Shown here in pieces: positions 1-12,000 of a DNA stretch of 64,000 bases. Position 1 is the first letter of the stretch, and the number at the start of each line of letters is the position of its first letter. Made by a program: the position numbers and the translations under genes. A model generated the notes under the pieces. That model ran no database searches, had not been told where the DNA came from, and saw nothing but the letters and a program-made list of their open reading frames with translations. The DNA comes from Branchiostoma belcheri (Eukaryota; Chordata; Leptocardii; Amphioxiformes; Branchiostomatidae), in the NCBI RefSeq assembly GCF_001625305.1, contig NW_017803860.1, forward strand, positions 4,243 to 68,242, read 5' to 3'.

Positions 1-8
1 TATTTACA

Positions 9-80
9 CTAACCCTAACCCTAACCCTAACCCTAACCCTAACCCTAACCCTAACCCTAACCCAAACCCTAACCCTAACC

Positions 81-121
<41 letters not shown>

Positions 122-129
122 CCCTAACC

Positions 130-161
<32 letters not shown>

Positions 162-417
162 CAACCCCTAACCCTAACCCTAACCCCAAACCCAACCCCA
201 ACCCCTAACCCTAACCCTAACCCTAAACCCAACCCCAACCCCAACCCAAACCCTAACCCTAACCCTAACCCCTAACCCTAACCCTAACCTAACCCTAACC
301 CTAACCTAACCCTAACCCTAACCCTAACCCTAACCCTAACCCTAACCCTAACCCTAACCCCAACCCCAACCCAAACCCTAACCCTAACCCTAACCCCTAA
401 CCCCTAACCCTAACCCT
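9..417. repeat. Telomeric (CCCTAA)n repeat, chromosome end
   Basis: Near-continuous CCCTAA repeat with scattered variants (CCCAAA, CCCCAA, CCTAA). The C-rich strand reads away from base 1, so the G-rich TTAGGG strand points to the left: this is the orientation of a left chromosome end, not an internal array. Only the first eight bases are not repeat. TTAGGG is the usual telomere of deuterostomes and many other animals. Confidence 0.95.
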
Positions 418-707
418 ACTCAAGACGCTGCTGTCTACCATAACCCTACTCAAGACGCTGCTGCCTGCCATAACCCTACTCAAGACGCTGCTGTCTACCA
501 TAACCCTACTCAAGACGCTGATGTCTGCCATAACCCTACTCAACACGCTGCTGCCTACTATAACGCTACTCAAGACGCTGCTGTCTGCCATAACCCTTCT
601 CAAGATGCTGCTGTCTGCCTTAACCCTTCTCAAGACGCTGCTGTCAGCCATAACCCTACTCAAGACGCTGCTGTCTGCCAAAACCATACTCAAGACGCTG
701 CTGCCCA
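411..707. repeat. Subtelomeric 30-bp tandem repeat, ten units
   Basis: Ten units of exactly 30 bp follow the telomere without a break. Each unit begins with TAACCCT, one telomeric hexamer, followed by actcaagacgctgctg and a variable ctac/ctgcca tail. No unit has an indel. Because 30 is divisible by three, several frames stay open on both strands; these are not genes. Confidence 0.93.
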
Positions 708-2249
708 ACGCTGAGAACATGACCAACAATGTTAGCCGTAGCAATTGGTTTGTTATAATCAGTAGGGAGCTGCTGCCACGCCGCGTGCCTGCGCTGCAAA
801 GCTGCTGTCATGCAGAGGGGTAGGTATAAATGCAAGAGCTTCTTTGACTATTGGCATGAGGAGAAAAAGCACATGTTAATACAGCATGCAGTTTCTCAAT
901 GGCTAACCTATACATAATGTTAGCTATAATGTTAGTACTACAACTAGAGCTACAGCTATGTCTAGGATTTGGTCCAAGCCAAGCAGCTACCAGGTTTTAA
1001 GGCCTGGCAGTGAGGGAGGTAGTGAATGTCCAGCTCCTAAGCCATAATGGACATTCCCTTGCCGCTGACTTGAACCCTAACCCCCCAAGGATACAGGAAG
1101 GTTGGTGATGGTGAATGCAGGTTAGTATAACAAATAACAAAGCTGCTCACCTGGGTATCTAGGTACATGAACAACAGAAGTCCTCTTGCTGATCATAAGG
1201 CCAGGCTAAAGAACTTCCTTTTCAACAGAACTTATAATGTCTGACTCAGTGAAGTCCTTTGGCCTGACATGAGCTAAAAGTTTGGTGTGCCTTGTGACTA
1301 TGCAAATGTTGGAAACTAAATGTGCCATGAGAACCAGATTACTTTTCTGAAAATTACCCATTGATATATAAAAAGGATCTAAAAGCTCTAGTATATTTTT
1401 TATAAACAAAAAATTACTTAAACTTTCAATTTAGTACTTGAAAGTTAAAGTAATTACATTTTGACAACTATGTCGCCGCTCTACTCCAGTTAACGTGACT
1501 TGTAGGAAGTCTAAAGGGGGACTCCACTTTTCCTTGCGTAAAGTTGAAGTCCCGCAAACTTTATTCAGGAGTTTTTCAGTATCTATTTAAAATCTTTATC
1601 CAAAATAAACACTTTATCTAATGTGTGTATCCGCTGTGGTGCCTTCTGGTGTCGTCTTCTGGACTTTACCTAGCTATTTTAAATTCCACTTACAGTCATA
1701 TAAACTTCTCGTACGTACATTGCAAGACTGGTGCATAGTTACATCATTGCATGTCCATTCTATCACTTACAAAATGGACTAGGAAAGTCGACTGCAATTT
1801 AAATCTAATACAGCTTTTGATGCCTGACTTCCAAATCATCAATAACTATTCATCTGCAGATCTATTATACTGCTATCTCTCTGACTACAGCAATCTTGGA
1901 TCAAGTGTGTGTGTCTTACAGATCTACATATTGCAATGCTATGCTAGAACCCCTGTACTTTTAGTCAATGTTATCAAAGATCAACACAAGGCACTTTTAT
2001 TAAAATATGTCCAAAATGTTCCCTACGTTTAACTTAGTAACTGTAAATTCCCCATTAAAGTACGCACATTTTTAACACTCAAAAAGTGTCTGGTAATCAC
2101 TGAAGTATGAAACAATTGAACAAGTAAAAAGTTTGTATTGTTACAAAAGACTGGTTGCCAAATAGTGAAACATTCTAAGCTGCATGATTATACAGCAAAG
2201 ACATCTATAGAAGTCATTGAGAAACAGCATGAATTTGAATTTATTCTGT
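708..2249. other. Unassigned unique DNA
   Basis: AT-rich non-repetitive sequence. I recognise no protein, RNA gene or transposon. The open frames are short. On the minus strand there is a good splice-donor-like sequence near 1157 (CCCAG|GTGAGC), but no convincing coding frame leads into it. Confidence 0.5.
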
Positions 2250-2381
2250 TCATATTTTGTTCAAGGTTGGAGAGGGAATAAGTTTTCTCAGCTTTAGGTC
2301 AGAATTGTCTCTCAACAGCCCAAATATGCCTGGTGCGTACTTCAAATGGGAATTTACAGTATTGCAAGAAACCACACTGAC

Positions 2382-2463
2382 CTGTTTGACAAGCTGTCTT
2401 CTTTTCTTGAGCTTGCTTGCTTCAAAGTAAACTGGAAACCGTGACATCGGCCAAAAGGATGAT
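2382..2463 (-). CDS. Candidate short exon of an unidentified minus-strand gene
   Basis: On the minus strand an 82-nt segment lies between a strong polypyrimidine acceptor (eight T then ACAG) and a donor CAG|GTCAGT. It holds an ATG (2447-2445) followed by 22 open codons rich in Lys/Arg (SKLKKRRQLVKQ), ending in phase 0 at the donor. I do not recognise the family and found no partner coding exon. The splice sites are seen; that this is a real exon is inference. Confidence 0.25.
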
Positions 2464-2649
2464 CTGTAAAAAAAATGGAGGAAAAACATAAGTATATTTT
2501 AAATATGAATTTATGGCATTGCAATGAACCAAAGTATTATACTAACCTGTATCATGTATTTAGTTAGGTATAAGCAAGTTAAAAAAACTCAACATGAATT
2601 AGAACATGTTAATGCATGTGAAACAAAACCGATGAATTTGCAACGTTAG

Positions 2650-3745
2650 AAAAATTTCCTCGGGAAAGGTCCGTGAGTCCGGCTCCATCCAGGCGGGGAC
2701 CTCGCCAAATTTCGCCGAAAACATAAGGTTGAACGCTACGGTACGGAGTCTGTCATGCTAATTTTTCTGTAAGATTCCGAAAAATCAGCCCAGATAAAAG
2801 ACATTGGCGCTACTAAATTCAGCTACGCTTTTCTCGACAATCGTGAGGAAAATCTGTGAGAACACAACACTTCTGAGACAACTTTTGGTGCATACTTACC
2901 ACGCGTACGTACTAAAGTCTGAGGTAAGGGCGATGATTGACAGCTCAGTCAGACGGTCAGTCGTCATCGTCCCAAAATCTAAAAAAAAAATCAACTTCCT
3001 TGAGGATTTATAAAATAATTTCAGGAAATATGTCAAGCTCAACTCTATTAAGATTGTAACTATCGTAACTGGTCCCCAACCCTCGGCCAGTACCGGGTCT
3101 GGCTACACACGTACACGGGACCCCGCACCTGTTTCACCGGGCCCAACACGTGAGACCGATCGCTACTCAATATTTCAACATTTTCCCGATAAAAACTACA
3201 AAAATAAACATGAAAGTGGTACTACTAGATGTAACAATATTTCATCTCCTAATTGTGGGGTAAAATTGCTGAGAACATAACAATTAAATGCAACTGCTGA
3301 CACAACATGTACACTTGCCACGTGCTGACACGAGCGATGATTGACAGCTCAGTCAGACGGTCAGCCGCCGTCATTTTTCAACATTTTCTCGATAAATTCT
3401 GAGGAAAAATATGCTAAAACCGACCTAAAAGTGATGCTGCTAGATGTCACAACATTTTATATAATGATTCTGAGGTAAATATCGGATGGAAAATCAAATT
3501 GTCACGAAATTTTGACGGACGCAAGTGCCCCGTGTCATGCTTTCCAACTAAACGGGACAACCCGCCCGTTTCCCAGGGACACCTACGTGAGACCGCTACT
3601 CAACATTTCCCAAATTTTCCCTATAAAATCTGCTAAAACTAAGCTGAAAGTGATACTGCTAGATGTCACAACATTTTATCTGAAGATTCTGAGGTAAACA
3701 TCCGGTGGAAAATTAATTCTTCTTCAAATTTTGACCGACAATATC
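2650..3745. repeat. Diverged low-copy direct duplications
   Basis: Several blocks recur in the same orientation: the motif gatgattgacagctcagtca appears near 2933 and 3334, and an AT-rich block containing ctagatgtcacaacatttta and ctgaggtaaa(t/c)atc appears near 3440 and 3660, with a weaker copy near 3225. This suggests old tandem duplication of a ~200-400 bp segment. No coding content is seen. Confidence 0.6.
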
Positions 3746-3755
3746 TATTATGCCC

Positions 3756-3840
3756 CATTCTAAAACTGAAGTTAACGCCAAAGTTCCTGTCACTGAGTAA
3801 GCAATTCTAAAACTGAAGTTAACGCCAAAGTTCCTGTCAG
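3756..3840. repeat. Two-copy tandem repeat
   Basis: The segment ttctaaaactgaagttaacg followed by ccaaagttcctgtca occurs twice, starting near 3759 and 3806, 47 bp apart. The copies are almost identical, so the duplication is recent. Confidence 0.8.
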
Positions 3841-3962
3841 AAATGCCTTAAAAACAAGCGAAAATAAGCCAGGACACACGACATATTGCTGTATGTACTC
3901 TATACCAGGTAATACACGAGTAAAACATGAAATTCTACGGCAGAAAATTGTAAATTCTTACC

Positions 3963-4095
3963 TCAATGCTGATGCACGACTAGCGCTAGCGGCTGTCACC
4001 TCCGGAATGTGAACTCTGGCGGGAAAACTTGTATGCAATAGAACGTGGATGGTGATTGGTCTGTCGTACGTGGATGGTGATTGGTGCGTCGGAGT
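3963..4095 (-). promoter_or_regulatory. Candidate promoter and first-exon end with two CCAAT motifs
   Basis: Reading the minus strand, two copies of ACCAATCACCATCCACGT (near 4090-4070 and 4062-4045) are followed by a GC-richer stretch and then GCATTGAG|GTAAGAATT, a near-consensus splice donor at 3962/3961. Paired CCAAT boxes before a donor fit a short non-coding first exon of a minus-strand gene running toward the telomere. There is no transcript evidence, and the CCAAT duplication may be chance. Confidence 0.25.
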
Positions 4096-5098
4096 TTGGA
4101 CTATTACATTTTGCTTTCAGGTGAAGTCCAACAAACAATGTTTTTACGTTATTGCCATTTGACGGTATTTTCAGAATATTTGAATTGAAATACATACAAT
4201 AATCATACAATATTATATATTTTTGAGATAGACATTTCATACCTTTGTTTGTCAAGTAAAAGTATAGTATAGATAGTACACCCCGGCAATCTGCTTAATT
4301 TAGGATTCTGTATGTACGCACATATGGAAATATTAATCTATTGCAGTGTAACGTATATTATTATTTCTCGAAAATGAATAGCTAAGATATTGGATACTAG
4401 TATCAAATGTGATGTTGTCCAAAAATGTTTGAGTTTTATGGCGTGTCTAATTTTCGCTGGTGGGGGGGGGGAAGAAGGAGATGTTTTAAAACTATTGGCA
4501 TTTTATGGAGACTTTTAGAGAAACAATCATCATCTGTTCAGGCTTAATCCGTTCACGGAACTGTGATGACCACGTTACAGTTCATTTCTTATCGGTAGAG
4601 TGAATCCATCCATCCGTCCACCCCCAGTTTAGAATAGTATAGTCGATAGAAGAAAACAGAAATAAATAAAATATATTAAGGTAAAACACACGCAAGTAAC
4701 GCTACATTTGAAGCACAAAGTTGCAGTTCTATTTTTGTTTATTATTTTGTTTTTCACAGTGAGAAGACAATTCCTTACAAAAGGCAGGTATTAATAAAAC
4801 TAAAGTTCGTATCCTGATGATAGTTCCTAGCTGCAAAATAATTACATGTAATACTGTAAACATTTGTATCTTTTTAATAGTTCCGGACGGGCTGGCAAAT
4901 TTCAGTCATTATTTAATATTGTACTAATACAGAATACTTCACCAAAATAGTACCAAGAGTGTCTTGTTATCAGTGATATGGAAAATATGGGAAACAGATT
5001 TTCTGGTTTCCAAGAAAGAAACTTTACAATTGCTGAAATAACTTTTAGAATTGTAAGTTGCTTGTGTTCTGACATGGGGGGTGTTGGAGTGGCAGTGC
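4096..5098. other. Unassigned AT-rich DNA
   Basis: No recognisable gene, RNA or repeat family. The stretch contains only short homopolymer runs, for example ten G near 4462. Confidence 0.5.
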
Positions 5099-5101
5099 TA
5101 A

Positions 5102-5479
5102 GGCTACACCAATTTAATTTGTTGGTTCTTGGATTTTTTCAGAAAAAATATGAAGCGACAGGGCAATAAAAAATAGAAAATATAAAAACACGTCTATATA
5201 GGCATCCCCTTATAGCCCCAAATGCTATGATAGGAGCCATGAAGTCAACACAAAAGGCTGGGTTAAAATGTAAACAATGAATTTTGAACTTGAATCAAAC
5301 CACTGCATTGATAGATGGAAAAAAAATGTAACAACTAGGAAGAAAAGGACTTTTTTCAACTGTTGGGCACAAAATATGAGCATTTTTAGTTGATTCAGAA
5401 CCAGAATCTTTTCTTTTCTTGCAAATCAGAAAAAATGAAGAGGTGATTCCGAGAGCCAACAAATTAAATTGGTGTGGCC
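5102..5479. mobile_element. PIF/Harbinger-like MITE, TAA target duplication
   Basis: A 378-bp non-coding element flanked by TAA on both sides (5099-5101 and 5480-5482). Its inverted ends read GGCTACACCAATTTAATTTG on the left and the complement of GGCCACACCAATTTAATTTG on the right. A three-base TWA target duplication with GGCC-type ends is typical of PIF/Harbinger transposons. There is no transposase. Related copies lie at 14089-14462 and 6295-6517. Confidence 0.8.
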
Positions 5480-5889
5480 TAATGTTATCTCAGAGATATG
5501 AAAGCCGAGCATGTCTTTACTGACATGTAGTTGACATGACTGATAGTCTGTTGTACATAGCAGATCTTTACATGCATAATTACATATAGTCACATTTCCA
5601 CCGAAGTCAGACCAGAGAAACTTCTACCAGCACTGCCATAGAAACACTGGGCAGGGCTCATGGAAGTCATAGAACAGGAGGAAATCAGAGCTTCTGTTTA
5701 AATTATAAAAAACATTTCATGGATCCTTAATTTCCTTTTTTTGGTAAGAAAAAAAGAATTATTCCGAGCAAACCAAATGATCACCATGACGACACACACA
5801 GTAGGCATGTACATGCGTTGCCATGGTAAATTGCGGTTTACCCGTTTTCTGTGATCGTGAAAATTTCAGTCTTCCTCGGCTACATAAAA

Positions 5890-5975
5890 TTGCTACATGT
5901 ACATGTGTTGCACGCACATGTAAAATTGCTACATATGTTGCAGGCATGTGTAAAATTGCTACATATGTTGCATGC
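5890..5975. repeat. Short tandem repeat, ~32 bp, about three units
   Basis: The motif gtaaaattgctacatatgtt with a ttgcaggcatgt-like spacer is repeated about three times. Small overlapping open frames here come from the repeat and are not genes. Confidence 0.8.
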
Positions 5976-6294
5976 ATGCATCCAAGTGGTAATAAAAAAT
6001 ACTCCCTCTTGTCTGCCTTTAATTGTCATGCTTTGCTCTAAGCAATGCAAAAAGCTTTGAAAAATAAAATATGGATCAGCTGTAGTTGTACCCTGGCAAA
6101 AATTACAGTTTTGTAAGTTCCAACTCACCTTAAGGCCACACTGAGACATTTATACACATCTAAAAGCCTATCATTTAAATTGTTCATACTTCATAATTAT
6201 ATTCTTGAAAAGTCAGTAGCTATATACACTCACAAAAACTAGTTCATTCCACATAACATAAGGGCAGAGTCTTTGGTGCGTGACGGGTGGATAA

Positions 6295-6517
6295 GGCCTC
6301 ACCAATTTACTTCCTTGGTTCCAGGACGACTCGAGGTGAACATTTAACAAGCTGACATTGTAAAGACATCGTAAAGCAGACAGCAGGAGGAGAGTTGGAT
6401 CTTCTGTCCGTAAAACTGCCCAGAGGAATAAACCTGGTCCTCAGGCACGGATGTCAGGCTGTTGTTTATCATATTTTGTTTACAATCCAAGAACCAACAA
6501 ATTACATTGACGTGGCC
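6295..6517. mobile_element. Decayed copy of the GGCCACACCAA MITE family
   Basis: The left end ggcctcaccaatttac and the right end ccaacaaattacattgacgtggcc are diverged inverted repeats matching the element at 5102. TAA precedes the left end, but the matching duplication on the right is lost. At 223 bp it is an internally deleted relative. Confidence 0.6.
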
Positions 6518-7867
6518 CTCGGCAGACAAACTAACTCTTCAGGCACCACCAGTTTCTGGCTTTTCACCTAATGTATGAATAATTAATTGTCAAGTTAAAA
6601 CAACCTTGTTCTATTTTACAGGCTGAAATTTTGTACATCAAATTTTGAAATACAAACTTCCTAATATGGCTACTTGGATCTTGGCTTGACAAGAGTTTAC
6701 TTGTATCTTTCCAAATTCCACACAAAAATAACCTCACAAATGTTTGCAAAGCATCTCTTTTCATCACAGTAACTCTGCACCGAAGCTCCACTTGCACCAA
6801 ACAGTAGTTTATACATCAACAGTAAATTTTTTCCCTCTGAAACCCTTTATATGCATATTTACAGCCAACCTTTGCTTTATTATTAGAATATTACAAACTT
6901 ATGAGGCACCGCATCCACTAGACCCTACTCCACTCAGGAAGGCCAACCAACAATCATTATATTCTGGGCAAAGGAATTTCATTGACATACTTTTAAATCA
7001 TGGAACATAATTCATTGGACCAAGTCACACACATTGTACTTTGTTTGATGGTCTCCGTGTGTGGAAAGGGTCTCTCATTCATCCTTACAGCTATAATAAC
7101 TTCATAAACTTGACTTCTCAGAACTTCAAAAGCTCTACATGTAGAAGCTTACAAAAACAAAATTAATGGTGTTTAAGAACAATTGCGAGAATCAAATCAA
7201 ATCTACAGAGGCAGGAAAGTAAGTTCATTTTTTACCACAACAAAATTATTTTTTATAATTTTCAGGCCAAGATATTTCCTGCACTTCCAATGGTCCAGTA
7301 AATTGATGCACTGACCAATGACAAGTTTCATAAGTCACCAATGTGATTGGTCAATTCAAAATTATGATTAACCAATTACAGAAAAGTCTTAAACTACGGA
7401 ACAAAACCAACCAATATTCCTTCCTATTTTGAATACAGCTTTTTACACCAGATAAGATGTCAGCTTGTTCGCTTTCTGTGATTCATCTTCGATAGAATGA
7501 ATCTCAAGAGAATATTAAAAGGAATGTTACTGGCAGCATAGTTACAATCCAAACTCCACCTGTTTTACCTAGCAAGCAAACTTTTGCAACATTCAAACCC
7601 ATCAGCGAATTTTCAGTAACAAAAGGAACTTCTACAAGGCCTTAAAAAGCTGTTATTTGCTATTCTTAAACTTAAGTCACGGTGCCTTTAAACATCAATT
7701 TTTGTCATTGCTTTATAGTAACATCAATTTTTACCATCATTTCAAAGAAACATGTAAATATAACATAACTCAAAATGTAGACTCTAGAAAAATGTCTTGC
7801 TTGAAATGTAACACTATGTCCACAGATAGCTCTTTTCTTATTTGATACAAATATAACATTCTGTACA
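6518..7867. other. Non-coding DNA downstream of GLCE, possible 3' UTR
   Basis: Nothing recognisable as protein or RNA gene. Reading the GLCE strand past its stop, the first AATAAA I find is at 6881-6876, about 1.2 kb beyond the stop codon. It could be the polyadenylation signal of a long 3' UTR, but an alternative non-canonical signal nearer the stop cannot be excluded. Confidence 0.35.
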
Positions 7868-8080
7868 AGTGCTGGTGCTAGTTGTGCTAGGCCTTTCTGC
7901 TACGAGGCTACATGTAGTTGTGCTTGGCCCGCGTGCCATCAGTCTAGATGTGCTAAGCCCCCTGCTGAAGTCTAGAGGTAGCCCCTGCTGCAGGGCTAGT
8001 TGTGCTAGGCCCTCCAGCTGAAGTTTTAGTTGTGCTTGGCCTTCCTGCTGCAGATCTAGTTGTGCTTGGCCCTCCTGCCC
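7868..8080 (-). repeat. Minisatellite containing the GLCE stop codon
   Basis: On the minus strand the last codons and stop of GLCE (AGGGCCAAGCACAACTAG) are repeated in the 3' UTR as about six diverged units of ~33 bp. Each carries a version of GGCC(A/T)AGCACAACTA with a CTGCAGCAG-like spacer. The exon end is therefore the first unit of the array. This parallels the repeats at the exon 1 start and at both ends of exon 2. Confidence 0.85.
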
Positions 8081-9095
8081 TTGGTGTAGCCCACCCAGCG
8101 TTTCAGGGTCCCAGCGAGGACTGGGTCAGGGTCGATGGACACCAGCAGCTGCAGCAGGTTGACGTGAGTGGTGTGGTAGTCCCAGCGCGCAATGTTCGGG
8201 GCAATGCCCAGCATGAAGTGTCTCAAGTCGTACACGGTGCCTGCGCCCGTGTCGTACAGCGGCATGAGAGCCTTCAGCGAGCGCATGCCTTCCTGGTACA
8301 GCTGTGCAGCCTCCTTCCCCTCCTCCCCGGGCGCGGTTTGCTGCAGGTCGTACAGACCGATCAGCGAGTAGATGAACCCGTTCAGCACGAAGCTGCTTGG
8401 TGTGGTGGGGTACTCCTCGTACCACCGGTGCTGCCCCATGAACACGGCCAGGACGCCGCCCTTCTCAGACGGCACGCGGAACGGCTTGGTGGCGCGCAGG
8501 GCGGCATCGAGGTACCGCCTGTGGCGAGTCCTGGTGTAGGCGCGCGTGAGTGTGGACATGGCCTGGCCCTGCGCCATGGCGGAGTACCAGCCCGGAGGCA
8601 GCTCCTGCATCCCGTCCACGAGCTTACGGACAACGTTTATCGGCCACCCGCCAGCGTCGTCCTGGTTACGCACAAACCAATCAGCAGCGTCGAAGAACTG
8701 CGGGATATGGGAGGACGTTGCCATGGTGATGTTACTGATCCTCCCCGCTCCCTGGAGGATGACCTTTGACACCCTCTTGATGGTGATTTTTGTCTTCTTG
8801 ACGGACTTGCTGTTGGAGAGGCCGACACCTTTCCTGAGGTCACACAGCAGGTCCCTGGTGATCAGGCTCCAGTCTGGCCTGGGCCCGATGCCGTAGTAAA
8901 TGTTGGTGCCTTTCGCAGAGATGAGGTCCGTGCCGGACGTGTAGTGCAGGATGTACTGCTTCTTGTAGGACGTGTCCACCACCACAGACACGTTGGAGAG
9001 CACGGCCGACGGGGAAAACTTCACGTGGAAGGACAGGATCTGGTCTGACGTGGCTCCCAGCATCAGGGTGGGGCCGAAACCTGCAGGCAGCACGT
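8056..9095 (-). CDS. GLCE: GLCE coding exon 3 (catalytic C-terminal part)
   Basis: 1040 nt from TTGCAG|ACGTGC at 9095 to TAG at 8058-8056, residues 262-607. It carries the beta-sandwich region ([38 protein letters not shown]) and the alpha/alpha-barrel catalytic part with all three active-site tyrosines (490, 550, 568). Codon third positions are strongly GC-rich compared with the flanks, which fits a constrained gene. Long antisense open frames over this exon are shadows. Confidence 0.96.
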
Positions 9096-12000
9096 CTGCA
9101 ACACACAAACAGGTGTCAGGTTACACACACAGGTGTCAGGTTACATGGACAGGTGTCAGGTTACATGGATAGACATATGTAATACACACAGGACATCTAA
9201 AATCAAGGAACCTCCTTGCTGAAAGTAAAGCTAACTTAAAGGCAAGTTAACGCTAATGAATCAATTAGCTCCAGTTTGAGGAGCTTTTAAATGTTGTCTG
9301 GTGGATCCAGACACTCAGGTTAGACCTCAGTTACATCTTATTTCTCCGTAGGTAAGACAAGTTACACTGTCTTACAACATGTAGGATTACAGAAATGCTG
9401 GAACTTTGCCGGTTTGCTTTCCTCTTTCTGTGAAGATATCTGGTGCTGAGCCTTCTGGAACTTTTTCTATTTAACTTTCCTTATAAAATACCAAGTGTAC
9501 ATTTAAGGTTTTCCTGGCCAGAATGTGTACATGTATGCACCAGAGAAAACCCTCTCAAACTCCCATACAATAGCTGATCACTCCAGCTTGCTGTAGGAAG
9601 GAAGGATCTGTATACAGAAGTACAGTACTGAGCTTAGTGGGAATGGATTGGACTAGCACTAATTAACAAGGCAAACTAATTAGCCAGCAGCGGTTGTTAG
9701 AAGGTGCAGTGGGACCTCGTTATTGTTGACAAATATCATTTTCACAGTTGGGACTGTCAAAAGGCCAAACCCACACCACATCAATTTGTGTCAGTTCTTG
9801 GGCTTAAAAACTAAAAAATTGAGCTTCTTCTTCTTTGGATTATGATCAGCCTGACATTCACATGCTTGTGTGCTGGAAGCATGTATTTCCAGCTGCAGTA
9901 CTCATTTCTCTGTTAGGGGGTGCTGCTAGTGTGTACTGCAGAGTTGGCAGGACAGACCTTCATGTAACTTCTGGAATGCCCACAGGGAACAATAGTACAG
10001 GGAACTATGGTGTGTATGCTGGCATATATCATATATTACACTTTCCACTGCTGTACAGATACTGTTCTTGGAGCTTATTTTTTTAGGGTACAGTTACTTT
10101 AACAAGCTTGGGGTACAGCAGTGTGTGCCTAGGTACAGACTACCTACATGTACAGCAGTGTGAGCCATTTTTCCTCAGTGTGTGTGAGCCATTTTTCCTC
10201 AGTGTGTGTGAGCCATTTTTCCTCAGTGTGTGTGAGCCATTTTTCCTCAGTGTGTGTGAGCCTAGGTACAGACTACCTACATGTACAGCAGTGTGAGCCA
10301 TTTTTCCTCAGACAGGTTCGTGTTGATCTTCTAGTTCAACACGGGGCTAAAGCAAACTTGACGTTGGCCATCCTTCTAGTTCAACACGACATGGCTAAAG
10401 CAAACTTGACATTGGCCATCCTTCTAGTTCAACACGACATGGCTAAAGCAAACTTGACATTGGCCATCCTTCTAGTTCAACACGACATGGCTAAAGCAAA
10501 CTTGACATTGGCCATCCTTGCACTGAAGCATTTCCTCACCAGGAGCTTCTGAAGGAGCGACAAGATGCCAGGAGAAGGGAGTTTCTCACGTCTGCTGCAC
10601 TTGGTCCAACAACAAGGAATTAGGAGGCTCAGGAAGGACTCACAGCTCAGGTTACTGCAGGAAGGACTGATTCTTACAGCACAGCTCAGGTTACTGCAGG
10701 AAGGACTGATTCTTACAGCACAGCTCAGGTTACTGCAGGAAGGACTGATTCTTACAGCACAGCTCAGGTTACTGCAGGAAGGACTGATTCTTACAGCACC
10801 ACATCAAAGTTAGCGGTCTGCCCTGAGATTAGGCACCACTCTTCAGCAAGCCTGAAGGTCAAGATCACCAGCCTCGGCCTTGGCACTTGTAACTGGATAC
10901 ACAAGTGGGAGCTACCATTCAGGAAGTGGGTCTGCACTTGTAAGTTGCTACTTTTTGCTTCCAGGTGACTCTGGCTGCATGTCTTCTGTCCTGTCTTACT
11001 CTTTTACTTATCAAGGTAGCAAAACTAGAAATATGCTGAATAAGGTAATCCGTATGATACTGCCCTACATTAGCATAGTTGGGCACAGCAGAGGAACAAG
11101 CCCCAAGATGAGTCTGTTATGTTGCACAGGGCCTGTTTCAGCAGAGGTGGGGAATGGCAACCTTTCTGCTGACTCCTGTGACATCAGGGAGTCTCTCTTG
11201 GACCAGTTTTCACCAGATAATCAGGCAGATTTCTGTCTGCAGCTGAGAGCAGCTGTAAATTGCCTTACAAAGGTCGTAGCCGTGTTTGCATGGATGGAGA
11301 CAGTCTGCAAAGTTCAGGGTTCTGTGTGTAAAGGCCACTAAGCCAGCTGCAAACAGCCTCCACATAACCCAAGCCAAGACGTCGCTGTCTGCCACAGGTA
11401 GAAGTTACACTGGGAGGGTTTCGTAAACTGTGTTCGCCTGGATGGAGACAGCCTGGCAAAGTTCAGGGTTCTGTGTGTGAAGGCCACGGAGCCAGCTGTG
11501 CCGAGAGAACAACCGGAACTCAGCTGGCACAAACTGCCATGGACTCAACTTCAGGCAGTCTTTCTCAGTTGGAAAATTACAGGCTCATTTCCTCAAGGAA
11601 TTGTTGACTGTTGTTGTTTACTATTTACATAACACACAATCTAGAATAAATTTTGTTTGTTCACAATTTGGGCTGATGCAGGGCCACACAAGTTATCTGG
11701 CCCGTATGACCCGCTACTACGGTCACGTGTCTCTAACCTCACGTAGACAGGTCCATTCCGTGAATGAACAAGGTTGAAGTCAGCCAAAAATTTGTCCAAA
11801 TTCATTCCAGTGTTGGAAGGAAAGTTTAGTCTTTATTTCATAGAAGTGAATCCATCTGTGAATCCATCTGCTGAATCTCATGGTTTAGTGGCATTTAGGG
11901 ATGCACAACAATCTAATGTAAGACATCCGCACACTTGAGTAACTCCCAGGGGAACACTGAGTAAGAGATTGAGAACAAGTGACTTCAGAACAGTTTCCCA

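Noticed and set aside
397-823. Serine/leucine-rich open frames on both strands
   Set aside because: They are translations of the ten 30-bp subtelomeric units.
8002-8769. 255-codon plus-strand frame
   Set aside because: Antisense shadow of GLCE exon 3, open because of GC-rich third positions; the minus-strand frame has full homology to GLCE.
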